From assembly GCA_030731685.1 (NCBI GenBank), contig JANQTO010000458.1:1-10340 (forward strand): DNA of 10,340 nucleotides. Reading direction: 5' to 3'. Source of the DNA: Nonlabens sp. (GTDB lineage Bacteria; Bacteroidota; Bacteroidia; Flavobacteriales; Flavobacteriaceae). The notes under the pieces were generated by a model that did not search any database, was not told the origin of the DNA, and saw only the letters and a program-made list of their open reading frames with translations. This document shows, in pieces, positions 1 to 6,173 of the stretch (the stretch's first letter is position 1; the number at the start of each line of letters is the position of its first letter). Made by a program: the position numbers and the translations under genes.

Positions 1-483
1 GGTCAAGAAGTAGCCCGTATTGCTGTAGGAACTGGGATGAATGTTATTGCAAACGACAGCCATGCTGCAAATGCTCCCAAGGTTACGCTAGATTTCTTTG
101 ATGGCCAGCAAGTAACCGTTGCCATACCATTAGTAGATAAAGAAACGCTTCTCAAAACCGCCGATTTCATTACCGTACACGTTCCAGCGCAAGATTCATA
201 CGTTCTAGATGCTGCCGATTTTCAAAAAATGAAGAAAGGTGCTGCCGTAGTAAACGCGGCTCGTGGTGGTGTTCTTAACGAAGTTGCGTTAGTAGAAGCC
301 CTCGATAGCGAGCATTTATCATTTGCCGCACTCGATGTTTTTGAAACCGAACCGCAACCAGAGGTACAGCTTTTAATGAATCCTAAATTATCGCTTACAC
401 CACACATAGGTGCAGCAACGCTAGAAGCTCAAGACCGCATAGGTACGGAACTTGCTGAGCAAATCATCGCTATTTTAGGATAA
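1..483 (+). CDS. serA: D-3-phosphoglycerate dehydrogenase, C-terminal part (5' end outside window)
   Basis: This is the last 160 residues of a D-isomer 2-hydroxyacid dehydrogenase, open from base 1 (GQEVARIAVGTGM...). The window begins at the last glycine of the expected NAD-binding GxGxxG loop. The catalytic triad typical of the family is visible: Arg88 in NAARGG, Glu117 in DVFETEP and His135 in PHIGAAT. The family oxidises 3-phosphoglycerate with NAD+ in the first committed step of serine synthesis in the cytosol. The protein stops soon after the catalytic His, with no ACT regulatory domain. This is the short form (about 320 residues when complete) common in Bacteroidota, so serine feedback through an ACT domain is not expected. 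The family is certain; another 2-hydroxyacid substrate cannot be excluded without the N-terminal half. An SDR gene follows after 29 nt on the same strand, possibly cotranscribed. Confidence 0.88.
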   Translation, partial: GQEVARIAVGTGMNVIANDSHAANAPKVTLDFFDGQQVTVAIPLVDKETLLKTADFITVHVPAQDSYVLDAADFQKMKKGAAVVNAARGGVLNEVALVEALDSEHLSFAALDVFETEPQPEVQLLMNPKLSLTPHIGAATLEAQDRIGTELAEQIIAILG

Positions 484-512
484 GCTCATAAACACCTTTT
501 AATACCACACAA

Positions 513-1223
513 TTGAATTTAAAAGAAGCCAAAATACTCGTAACGGGTGCTAGCAGCGGCATAGGATATGAAACTGCAAGAATGCTCAAAGAGCAAGGTG
601 CTCACGTTCTCATCACTGCAAGTAATGAAGAACGTCTGTCCAGTGCTGCAAAGAAACTGGACGTTCCGTATTTTAGAGCAGACATTGCAAATGAACAACA
701 GGTCATTGCGCTATTTGCATATGCTGTTAAAACATTAGGCGGTTTAAATGTGCTTATCAACAATGCCGGCGTTGGCAAGTTTGCACCGTTAACAGAAACT
801 AGCCTTGCAGATTTTCAACTGCAATGGGAAGTAAATACAAAAGGTGTTTTTCTTGCTGGTAAAGAAGCAGCAAAACATTTCATAAAAGCAAAATACGGCA
901 ACATTATCAACATAGGTTCCACCGCTGCTGCAAGAGGTTTTGCAAGCGGCTCCGGCTATGTAGCCAGCAAGTTTGCCGTTAGTGGTCTTACAGATACCTG
1001 GCGTGCAGAGTTGCGCCCGCACAATGTGAGAGTTACTCAAGTAAACCCAAGCGAGGTAGTAACTGATTTTATAGAAAAAGCCGGGATGGAACAAAAAAAT
1101 CCAGAATATAAGTTAAAAGCCCATCACATTGCGCAATCCATTGTTTCTTTGCTGTCCTTAGACGACATAGGTTTTGTACCGAGTTTGGAGGTTTGGAGTA
1201 CAAATCCTAATAGGAATTCATAG
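513..1223 (+). CDS. SDR-family NAD(P)-dependent oxidoreductase, TTG start
   Basis: This 236-residue classical short-chain dehydrogenase/reductase has the dinucleotide-binding motif TGASSGIG (residues 11-18), NNAG (83-86), the structural Asn108 and the catalytic Ser136-Tyr149-Lys153 set (YVASK). Length and motif spacing fit classical SDRs such as FabG-like 3-oxoacyl reductases, but the substrate cannot be read from sequence. Where many SDRs have PG after the sixth strand, this one has NPSEVVTDF (178-186). The start is TTG: the frame is closed by a TAA at 489-491, no ATG or GTG lies between it and the glycine motif, and the first ATG (579) would delete that motif. It lies 29 nt after serA with no evident terminator between them, so readthrough is likely. 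Oxidoreductase assignment is firm; substrate unknown. Confidence 0.9.
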   Translation: MNLKEAKILVTGASSGIGYETARMLKEQGAHVLITASNEERLSSAAKKLDVPYFRADIANEQQVIALFAYAVKTLGGLNVLINNAGVGKFAPLTETSLADFQLQWEVNTKGVFLAGKEAAKHFIKAKYGNIINIGSTAAARGFASGSGYVASKFAVSGLTDTWRAELRPHNVRVTQVNPSEVVTDFIEKAGMEQKNPEYKLKAHHIAQSIVSLLSLDDIGFVPSLEVWSTNPNRNS

Positions 1224-1250
1224 ATTTTTAAGGGCTTGCGGTTGCATGTG

Positions 1251-1270
1251 TTACGCTTTCGCGAAAGCTT
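1251..1270. repeat. Intergenic palindrome, family copy 1
   Basis: A perfect 14-bp palindrome, GCTTTCGCGAAAGC (1255-1268), is flanked on the left by TTAC. It matches the fuller copy at 3383-3404 except that the right end reads CTTAC instead of CGTAA. It begins 28 nt after the SDR stop codon. No T-tract follows, so it is not a standard Rho-independent terminator, though the RNA hairpin could protect a 3' end. Confidence 0.75.
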
Positions 1271-1374
1271 ACAATGCAGACAAACCTATTTAAACAGCGT
1301 GAAATATAGCTAAATGCGAGAAGTAGAACTCAACCATAAAGTAAGTGCAGACTGGTTTCAACTGATAAACTCCT

Positions 1375-1520
1375 AACAAACCATACAGAGCGATAGTAGT
1401 TAGTTAAAACCACAAAAACTCTAAACAAACTATTCAGTGCGATAGTCGATAGTTAAAACCATAAAAACTCTAAACAAACTATTCAGTGCGAGGTCGATAG
1501 TTAAAACCACAAAAACTCTG
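1375..1520. repeat. Three tandem 48-49-bp repeats
   Basis: Units run 1375-1423 (49 bp), 1424-1472 (49 bp) and 1473-1520 (48 bp). Each begins AACAAAC(C/T)AT, carries a GCGATAGT-like core and ends with TTAAAACCAYAAAAACTCT followed by A or G. Units 2 and 3 are nearly identical, apart from a small change around GCGATAGTCGATAG/GCGAGGTCGATAG. A fourth copy begins at 1521 (AACAAACCAT, then GCGATAGTCGA) and then diverges into the REP-like inverted repeat. The repeat core is a degenerate form of that REP sequence, suggesting local duplication of a REP-containing unit. Confidence 0.85.
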
Positions 1521-1531
1521 AACAAACCATG

Positions 1532-1607
1532 TCGAGCGATAGTCGAGACGTTGTTTGATGAACTCAAGGTTTTATTACCACCCATTCCATTCTCGACTAT
1601 CGCTCGA
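1532..1607. repeat. REP-like inverted repeat, possible bidirectional 3'-end hairpin
   Basis: TCGAGCGATAGTCGAGA (1532-1548) is the exact reverse complement of 1591-1607, giving a perfect 17-bp stem around a 42-nt loop. TCGAGCG-N-AGTCGAGA-type sequences are familiar as dispersed extragenic repeats in Flavobacteriaceae (recalled, not searched). The site lies between two convergent genes, 46 nt beyond the ung stop, and would form a hairpin in either transcript. Neither arm is followed at once by a T-tract; the T7 run at 1620-1626 is 12 nt beyond the right arm on the plus strand. Confidence 0.75.
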
Positions 1608-1653
1608 ACTGGAATTACGTTTTTTTAAACAGATATCATTTTAGGTTCTAAAA

Positions 1654-2319
1654 CTACCACCTAACAGGTTCTTTCCCTACCTTTTCCAGATACCCGTTAA
1701 CCCTAGAAAACTGATTTTGAAAAAACCAGCCAGGTTTGTTTGCACTTAATGGCGACGGGTGTTTAGATTCTAAAACTAGGTGCTTCGTGGTATTTATAAG
1801 TTTTGCCTTCGTTTTTGCAGGGTTACCCCAAAGCATAAAAACAACTTGCTCGCGCTGCTCGTTAATCGCTTTTATCGCCGCATCTGTAAATTGTTCCCAA
1901 CCGCGCTTTTTGTGGCTATTTGCCTTTCCTTCTTGCACGGTCAGCACGGCGTTAAGCAATAAAACGCCTTGGTCCGCCCAGCGTTCTAGGTTACCCGATG
2001 CTGGAGTTGGAATACCCAAATCATTTTCTAGCTCTTTGAAGATATTCCATAAACTTGGTGGCATGCTAACTCCATCGTTTACCGAGAAACACAAGCCGTT
2101 TCCCTGGCCTGCACCGTGGTAAGGGTCTTGCCCTAAAATGACCACTTTTACCTTTTCAAAAGGCGTGCGGTTCATTGCTGCAAAAATGAGGTCTTGTGGT
2201 GGAAAACAGGTTTTTGTAGCATACTCCTGAGCGACAAAATCTTGCAAACTTTTAAAGTAATCTTTTTCAAGTTCTTGCTGTAAAACAGTTTTCCAGCTTT
2301 GGTGTAGGTTGAGGTTCAT
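1654..2319 (-). CDS. ung: Uracil-DNA glycosylase (family 1)
   Basis: This 221-residue cytosolic repair enzyme removes uracil from DNA, arising from dUTP incorporation or cytosine deamination, as the first step of base excision repair. Family-1 signatures are all present. They are GQDPYH (63-68, with catalytic water-activating Asp65), the uracil-stacking Phe in GLCFSV (about 77), LLLNAVLTV (120-128, with uracil-reading Asn123) and the DNA-intercalating HPSPLS loop (187-192, with catalytic His187). Length matches the family (220-230). The open frame could extend to a TTG at 2337 or to an adjacent ATG at 2322. I chose the ATG at 2319 because the protein then begins MNLNLHQSWK, the usual family start; 2322 is almost as good. 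It is divergent from the aldo/keto reductase gene and convergent with the SDR gene. Confidence 0.95.
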   Translation of the reverse strand: MNLNLHQSWKTVLQQELEKDYFKSLQDFVAQEYATKTCFPPQDLIFAAMNRTPFEKVKVVILGQDPYHGAGQGNGLCFSVNDGVSMPPSLWNIFKELENDLGIPTPASGNLERWADQGVLLLNAVLTVQEGKANSHKKRGWEQFTDAAIKAINEQREQVVFMLWGNPAKTKAKLINTTKHLVLESKHPSPLSANKPGWFFQNQFSRVNGYLEKVGKEPVRW

Positions 2320-2429
2320 CATATTCTCGTAGAGCAAATAAGGCTACAAGTTACAAATGCGAGTGATTTCTTGGTCTTTTTAGAGAAAGTAATTTGAAAT
2401 GCATGCAGGATTTGACGATATCAAAATCC

Positions 2430-2437
2430 TATCTTTG
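2430..2437 (+). promoter_or_regulatory. Bacteroidota -7 promoter box for the aldo/keto reductase
   Basis: TATCTTTG fits the Bacteroidota -7 consensus TAnnTTTG exactly and lies 18 nt before the ATG at 2456, implying a short leader. A TTTG lies at 2411-2414, but the 15-bp spacing is shorter than the usual 19-21 bp, so the -33 element is uncertain. Confidence 0.5.
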
Positions 2438-2455
2438 TTCAAATAAAAAGCAATT

Positions 2456-3352
2456 ATGATAGCACTTTCAGACTCCTTATCACTTTCTAGAATCGTTCAC
2501 GGCATGTGGCGCCTTAATGACTGGAACATGAGTTCTGAAGAATTGAGACATTTTGTGCATCAGGCTATGGATTTAGGCATTACCACCTTTGACCATGCCG
2601 ATATTTATGGCAATCACACCTGTGAAGCGTTGTTCGGAAATGCAGTGGGCGACGATAAAGCCTTACGCGACAGTATGCAACTGGTGACGAAATGCGGCAT
2701 TAAATTAACCACTGACAAATTCCCAGAGCGCAAGGTAAAATACTACGATTATAGCGAGTCATACATCATCAGTCAAGTGGAGCAATCTCTTGAAAATCTT
2801 AAAACTGACCGTATAGATTTGCTCCTATTACACAGGCCATCGCCGTTTATGGACGGTCATGAGGTTGCCTCGGCTTTTGACAAGTTGCATGCAAGTGGTA
2901 AAGTGTTGCATTTTGGCGTTTCAAATTTTTTGCCGTTGCAGTTTGACAGCCTGCAGTCGTATGTTAATCAGCAGCTACTAACAAACCAAATAGAACTATC
3001 TGTCGCTGCACTAGAGCATTTTGAAAATAATAATCTCGATTATTTGCAGGCTAAACGCATTAAACCCATGGCGTGGTCACCGCTCGCAGGTGGCTCCTTG
3101 TTCCATCCTAAAACTGAAAAAGAACAGCGTCTTCAACATATTTTACAGGAAATCGCTGCTGAAAATGGCATTGACAGCATAGACAAAGTCATGTACCAGT
3201 GGCTGCTCATGCACCCTGCCGGCATCCTTCCTATCGTGGGCAGCGGTAACATAGACAGGCTTCAAATAGCCGTTGATTCCCTTGACGTGAAACTCACGAA
3301 CGAGCAGTGGTTTCAAATTTATATCGCCTCTCAGGGACATGATTTACCTTAG
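2456..3352 (+). CDS. Aldo/keto reductase, YdhF-like
   Basis: This 298-residue cytosolic aldo/keto reductase (TIM barrel, NADPH-dependent carbonyl reduction) has the full catalytic tetrad: Asp46, Tyr51 (DHADIYG), Lys79 (TKCG) and His126 (LLHRPSP). GVSNF (154-158) and the cofactor-phosphate loop PIVGSGNIDRL (259-269) are also clear. The N-terminal pattern VHGMWRLNDWNMS followed by LGITTFDHADIYG resembles the E. coli YdhF subgroup (COG4989). Physiological substrates for that group are poorly defined, so I give no gene symbol. The ATG at 2456 follows a good TAnnTTTG box and leaves no missing N-terminal motif. It appears to be a single-gene unit, transcribed divergently from ung and followed by a palindrome. 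Confidence 0.93.
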   Translation: MIALSDSLSLSRIVHGMWRLNDWNMSSEELRHFVHQAMDLGITTFDHADIYGNHTCEALFGNAVGDDKALRDSMQLVTKCGIKLTTDKFPERKVKYYDYSESYIISQVEQSLENLKTDRIDLLLLHRPSPFMDGHEVASAFDKLHASGKVLHFGVSNFLPLQFDSLQSYVNQQLLTNQIELSVAALEHFENNNLDYLQAKRIKPMAWSPLAGGSLFHPKTEKEQRLQHILQEIAAENGIDSIDKVMYQWLLMHPAGILPIVGSGNIDRLQIAVDSLDVKLTNEQWFQIYIASQGHDLP

Positions 3353-3373
3353 AGAATTTTTAGGTAGTTCGCT

Positions 3374-3413
3374 TTCTTTGAATTACGCTTTCGCGAAAGC
3401 GTAACTTAAAGAA
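3374..3413. repeat. Intergenic palindrome, family copy 2 (full-length), with extended stem
   Basis: Bases 3383-3404 form a perfect 22-bp palindrome made of TTACGCTTTCG and its reverse complement. After a 3-nt mismatch on each side, TTCTTT (3374-3379) pairs with AAAGAA (3408-3413), lengthening the possible stem. It begins 31 nt after the aldo/keto reductase stop (perfect part). There is no T-tract, so it could be a 3'-end stabiliser, a protein-binding site or a mobile REP-like element. Confidence 0.8.
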
Positions 3414-3469
3414 GTTTATGCCGTATGAGTATTAACAATGGTCATCACAGCGTAAATTAGTTTTACGAA

Positions 3470-3488
3470 TTACGGTACGAAAGCGTAA
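3470..3488. repeat. Decayed copy of the same palindrome upstream of the beta-lactamase
   Basis: The right half, CGAAAGCGTAA (3478-3488), is an exact half-site of the 3383-3404 palindrome. The left half is reduced to TTACG (3470-3474) plus three non-matching bases, so only the outer TTACG/CGTAA pair remains symmetric. It lies about 20 bp before the likely -7 box of the beta-lactamase gene, where a -33 element would be. Confidence 0.55.
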
Positions 3489-3507
3489 CTAAGCAAAAAG
3501 TCGTGCG

Positions 3508-3515
3508 TATTATTG
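3508..3515 (+). promoter_or_regulatory. Possible -7 box of the beta-lactamase gene
   Basis: TATTATTG differs from TAnnTTTG at one base and lies 16 nt before the ATG at 3532. No clear TTTG -33 element is present, so this is a weak call based on position and partial match. Confidence 0.3.
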
Positions 3516-3531
3516 AAAATAAATACAACTT

Positions 3532-4440
3532 ATGAAAAAGTATACACTGGTAATTTGCGCGATGCTCGCGTGTCTTAATTCTTGCATGAATAAAAATAAA
3601 AGCACAACCGAACAAAAGGTTGAAAATTCTCTTCAAACTGAGATTGAACAACTGCTGTCTTCAAAGAACGAAGATGTAGGAATCCATAACATGCATTCAA
3701 AATCTACTGAATCTACAACTGTCAATGCCAGCGATCCTTATGCCATGCTCAGCACTTTTAAGTTCCCAATTGCGCTTGCGGTTCTTGATAAAGTGGAGCA
3801 AGGCGAGCATCACATGCAACAAATCATCGTCATCACTAAAGAAGATTTGCTAGAGAATACGTGGAGTCCGTTTCGTGAAAAATATCCTGATGCAAATGTC
3901 TCCATTACCCTAGAAGAGGCACTCAACTGGATGCTCCAAGAAAGTGACAATAATATTACAGATGTCCTATTGCGATTGGTAGGTGGCACAGAAACCGTAG
4001 AAAATTTTTTAAATAATAATCAAATTGTCATTAAAAACAATGAGGCTGCGATGCATATAGATTGGGACTCGCAATTTGTCAATACTGCGACACCGTTAGC
4101 ATATACTAACCTACTCAAAGAGTTTGATGAAGGTAAAATCCTCAATAAAGAACATACACTATGGCTTTATAATGCAATGGCAGCTAGTAAAACAGGTACG
4201 GCGCGGCTTAAGGGTAAATTGCCTAATGTGGTGATTGCACAACGTTCTGGCTCATCGTTTACAAATGATGCTGGCGTTACGGGAGCAACTAACAATGTGG
4301 GAATAATCGAACTTCCCAACGGTGAAAAAATATACATCAGTGTTTTCCTAAGAAATACCACAAGCAATTCTCAAACCTCCGACGCAATCATAGCTAATAT
4401 TGCAAAAATAGCCTACGACCATTACGCTATGCAGCAATAA
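3532..4440 (+). CDS. Class A serine beta-lactamase, probable lipoprotein
   Basis: This 302-residue penicillin-binding-fold hydrolase opens the beta-lactam ring through a serine acyl-enzyme. Family motifs are in order: S74-T-F-K77 (nucleophile and general base), S138-D-N140, Glu171 in an omega loop reading NNEAAMH, and R238-S-G240 where most class A enzymes have K-T/S-G. The omega-loop pattern NEAxMH and the motif after RSG (SS...TGATNNVGIIELPNG) resemble the Bacteroidota-associated PER/CfxA-like branch (subclass A2) more than TEM/SHV. The N-terminus (MKKYTLVICAMLACLNSC) has a hydrophobic core and an L-N-S-C lipobox, predicting signal peptidase II processing with Cys18 as the lipid anchor and periplasmic action. 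No BlaR/BlaI or AmpR-type regulator lies nearby. All catalytic positions are filled, so activity is likely; the substrate range cannot be told. Confidence 0.9.
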   Translation: MKKYTLVICAMLACLNSCMNKNKSTTEQKVENSLQTEIEQLLSSKNEDVGIHNMHSKSTESTTVNASDPYAMLSTFKFPIALAVLDKVEQGEHHMQQIIVITKEDLLENTWSPFREKYPDANVSITLEEALNWMLQESDNNITDVLLRLVGGTETVENFLNNNQIVIKNNEAAMHIDWDSQFVNTATPLAYTNLLKEFDEGKILNKEHTLWLYNAMAASKTGTARLKGKLPNVVIAQRSGSSFTNDAGVTGATNNVGIIELPNGEKIYISVFLRNTTSNSQTSDAIIANIAKIAYDHYAMQQ

Positions 4441-4557
4441 TTTATGTGTTTACTTAGTTTTTAAGAAATCGGTCGCAGTGTAGATAACTTCCCTGCGTTA
4501 GTTCCAAAAGACTTTTTGGGAGGTTGTATTTTTACCTAGACTACAATTTCTTAGACT

Positions 4558-5997
4558 ATGGACACCAGCAACATCATTCTTATCATTATTGCCATAATCG
4601 TAGGTGCCGTCTTGGGTTGGTTATTTGCTAAAACAACTTCTAAAGCTAAAATAAGCACCTTGGAATCAGAGGTCAAAACGCTTACTAATCAGCTAGCGAC
4701 AGCATCCCAAATTACAGCAGAACGAGATGCACTCAAATTACAAACGGGAACATTACAAGCACATCTAGAAGGTAAAAACGAGCAGCTCGACAACTTAAAC
4801 AAACGATTTACAGTACTGGAAGAACAACTGGAACGCATCGCTCGTGAAAAATCTAACCTTGAAATTAACCTCGCTCAAAGTCGCATAACACTGGAAAAAG
4901 CCACAGAAAAACACTTAGAATCCCAAACAGAGCTCGAAAAACTTAACCAGAGATTTACCAAGGAATTTGAGAATCTCGCTAACAAAATACTCACAGACAA
5001 CTCCACAAAATTTGCTGACCAAAACAAAAAGAACATCGAGCAAATACTGAGTCCGCTACAGGAGAAAATTACTGTTTTTGAAAAAAGAGTTGAGGACACG
5101 CACAAGGACACTATCGAGCGACAAAGTATGCTGCGACAGCAAATTCTTAGTCTCAAAGAACTCAACGAGCAAATGAGCAAGGAAACATCTAATCTTACTA
5201 AAGCACTTAAAGGCGACGCAAAAATGCGCGGTAACTGGGGCGAGCTGGTACTGGAACGCGTGCTTGAAAAATCAGGATTAGAAAAAGGACAGGAATATGA
5301 GGTGCAACAAAGCTACCGTACCGAAGATGGCAGTACTCGTTTTCCCGATGTGGTGATTAACTTGCCTGGCGGTAAAAAAATGATAATTGATTCTAAGGTT
5401 TCCCTCAACGCTTATGAGCGCTACGTTAATGAGGAAGATGAATCACTACAAGAAGTACATTTAAAAGCGCATGTCGCCGCACTCAAAAAGCATGTGAATG
5501 ACCTGTCTGCAAAGAACTATCATGAAATGTATGCGATAGAAAGTCCAGATTTTGTATTGCTTTTTGTTCCCATAGAACCAGCATTTGCCATGGCTCTAAA
5601 TAATGATGCGGGTTTGTACAGCGATGCTTTTGATAAAAATATAGTCATCGTGACACCTACAACCCTACTCGCTACATTACGCACTATTGACACCATGTGG
5701 CAAAATGAAAAACAGCAGCGCAACGCACTCGATATTGCAGCCGCTGCCGGTAGTTTATATGATAAGTTTGTGCTACTTACAGACGACCTTATTAAGGTAG
5801 GTACGCAGCTCGAAACCGTTCAAAAAACTTATAAAACCAGCATGAACAAACTGAGTGAAGGCTCAGGTAACCTCATAGGCAAAGCCGAACGACTCAAAAA
5901 ACTGGGCGCCAAAGCAAATAAAAGCCTTAATGATAAACTCGTTACTCGTGCTATAGAAAACGACCCAGATTATCTGGATTGCAATGATAATCAGTAG
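4558..5997 (+). CDS. rmuC: DNA recombination protein RmuC
   Basis: This 479-residue protein is close to the length of E. coli RmuC (about 475). It begins with one membrane anchor (residues about 5-24), followed by a long heptad-rich coiled coil (about 30-215) and then the RmuC domain (about 218-440). That domain starts with the conserved KGDAKMRGNWGELVLERVLE. It carries a nuclease-like PD-(D/E)xK signature: Pro263-Asp264 in RFPDVVINLPGG and Asp278-Ser-Lys280 in IIDSKVSLNAYERY. RmuC limits inversion between short inverted repeats and has been linked to restricting foreign or collapsed DNA structures; the nuclease role rests on the fold. The ATG at 4558 begins just before the anchor. The next gene lies 176 bp downstream, separated by the operator-like repeat array, so rmuC appears to be a separate unit. 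Confidence 0.95.
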   Translation: MDTSNIILIIIAIIVGAVLGWLFAKTTSKAKISTLESEVKTLTNQLATASQITAERDALKLQTGTLQAHLEGKNEQLDNLNKRFTVLEEQLERIAREKSNLEINLAQSRITLEKATEKHLESQTELEKLNQRFTKEFENLANKILTDNSTKFADQNKKNIEQILSPLQEKITVFEKRVEDTHKDTIERQSMLRQQILSLKELNEQMSKETSNLTKALKGDAKMRGNWGELVLERVLEKSGLEKGQEYEVQQSYRTEDGSTRFPDVVINLPGGKKMIIDSKVSLNAYERYVNEEDESLQEVHLKAHVAALKKHVNDLSAKNYHEMYAIESPDFVLLFVPIEPAFAMALNNDAGLYSDAFDKNIVIVTPTTLLATLRTIDTMWQNEKQQRNALDIAAAAGSLYDKFVLLTDDLIKVGTQLETVQKTYKTSMNKLSEGSGNLIGKAERLKKLGAKANKSLNDKLVTRAIENDPDYLDCNDNQ

Positions 5998-6003
5998 GTT
6001 TAA

Positions 6004-6141
6004 TTATTACGTTATAATGTAATAAGTGCGCTTTATTACACAAATACGTAATACGTATGAATTATTACGTAAAAGTGTAATATATGTCGATTATTACACT
6101 TTTGTGTAATAAATAGACTTTATTACACAAAAGTGTAATAT
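6004..6141. promoter_or_regulatory. Array of five 22-bp near-palindromes at exact 29-bp spacing (probable operators)
   Basis: Five copies occupy 6004-6025, 6033-6054, 6062-6083, 6091-6112 and 6120-6141, each starting exactly 29 bp after the last. All contain ATTAC-8 nt-GTAAT; the consensus is TTATTAC(A/G)(C/T), four A/T-rich bases, then the mirrored half. Copy 4 has perfect 9-bp arms (TTATTACAC/GTGTAATAA) around TTTT. The 7-bp linkers (GTGCGCT, GTATGAA, ATGTCGA, ATAGACT) are unrelated, so only the palindrome and spacing are kept. This is the pattern of a set of dimer-binding sites. The last copy ends 32 nt before the satD-like start and overlaps a weak TATATTTA box (6139-6146). The downstream protein has a C-terminal helix-turn-helix and is the obvious candidate binder (inference). 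Confidence 0.85.
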
Positions 6142-6146
6142 ATTTA
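6139..6146 (+). promoter_or_regulatory. Possible -7 box of the satD operon
   Basis: TATATTTA matches TAnnTTTG except for the last base and lies 27 nt before the ATG at 6174. It overlaps the end of the fifth palindrome, so a bound protein there could block transcription. No convincing -33 element was found. Confidence 0.3.
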
Positions 6147-6173
6147 CAAATAACATTTTACTAAAATCCAGTC

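Larger units (their letters stand above)
1224..1653. other. Convergent intergenic region, non-coding, repeat-rich
   Basis: This 430-bp gap lies between the 3' ends of the SDR gene (+) and ung (-). I see no credible gene in it. It holds one palindrome copy near 1251, an AT-rich stretch with nothing recognised (about 1272-1374), three 48-49-bp tandem repeats (1375-1520) running into a fourth, diverged start, and a 17-bp perfect inverted repeat (1532-1548 with 1591-1607). A run of seven T lies at 1620-1626. The region probably handles transcript ends for both genes. Confidence 0.75.

Noticed and set aside
1736..2122. Plus-strand open frame inside ung (also other antisense frames within rmuC, the SDR gene, the thiol/T9SS cluster and the beta-lactamase)
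   Set aside because: These are shadows of well-supported genes on the other strand or frame, with no motifs or start signals of their own.
2320..2337. Longer ung starting at TTG 2337
   Set aside because: The extra residues (MLYENM) are not typical of the family and two ATG codons follow. TTG is not needed.
4187..4198. SKTGT in the beta-lactamase (residues 219-223) taken as the catalytic KTG motif
   Set aside because: It precedes the ARLKGKLP segment, which in class A enzymes comes before the third motif. The real motif is RSG at 238-240, followed by the expected strand.
4504..4519. Possible terminator CCAAAA/TTTTGG upstream of rmuC
   Set aside because: Only a 6-bp AT-rich stem with a 4-nt loop and no following T-tract; too weak to call.
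6004..6141. CRISPR array or plasmid-type iterons
   Set aside because: The period is regular, but the linkers are only 7 bp, the units are palindromic operator-like sites and no cas, rep or partition gene is nearby. Operators for the satD operon fit better.
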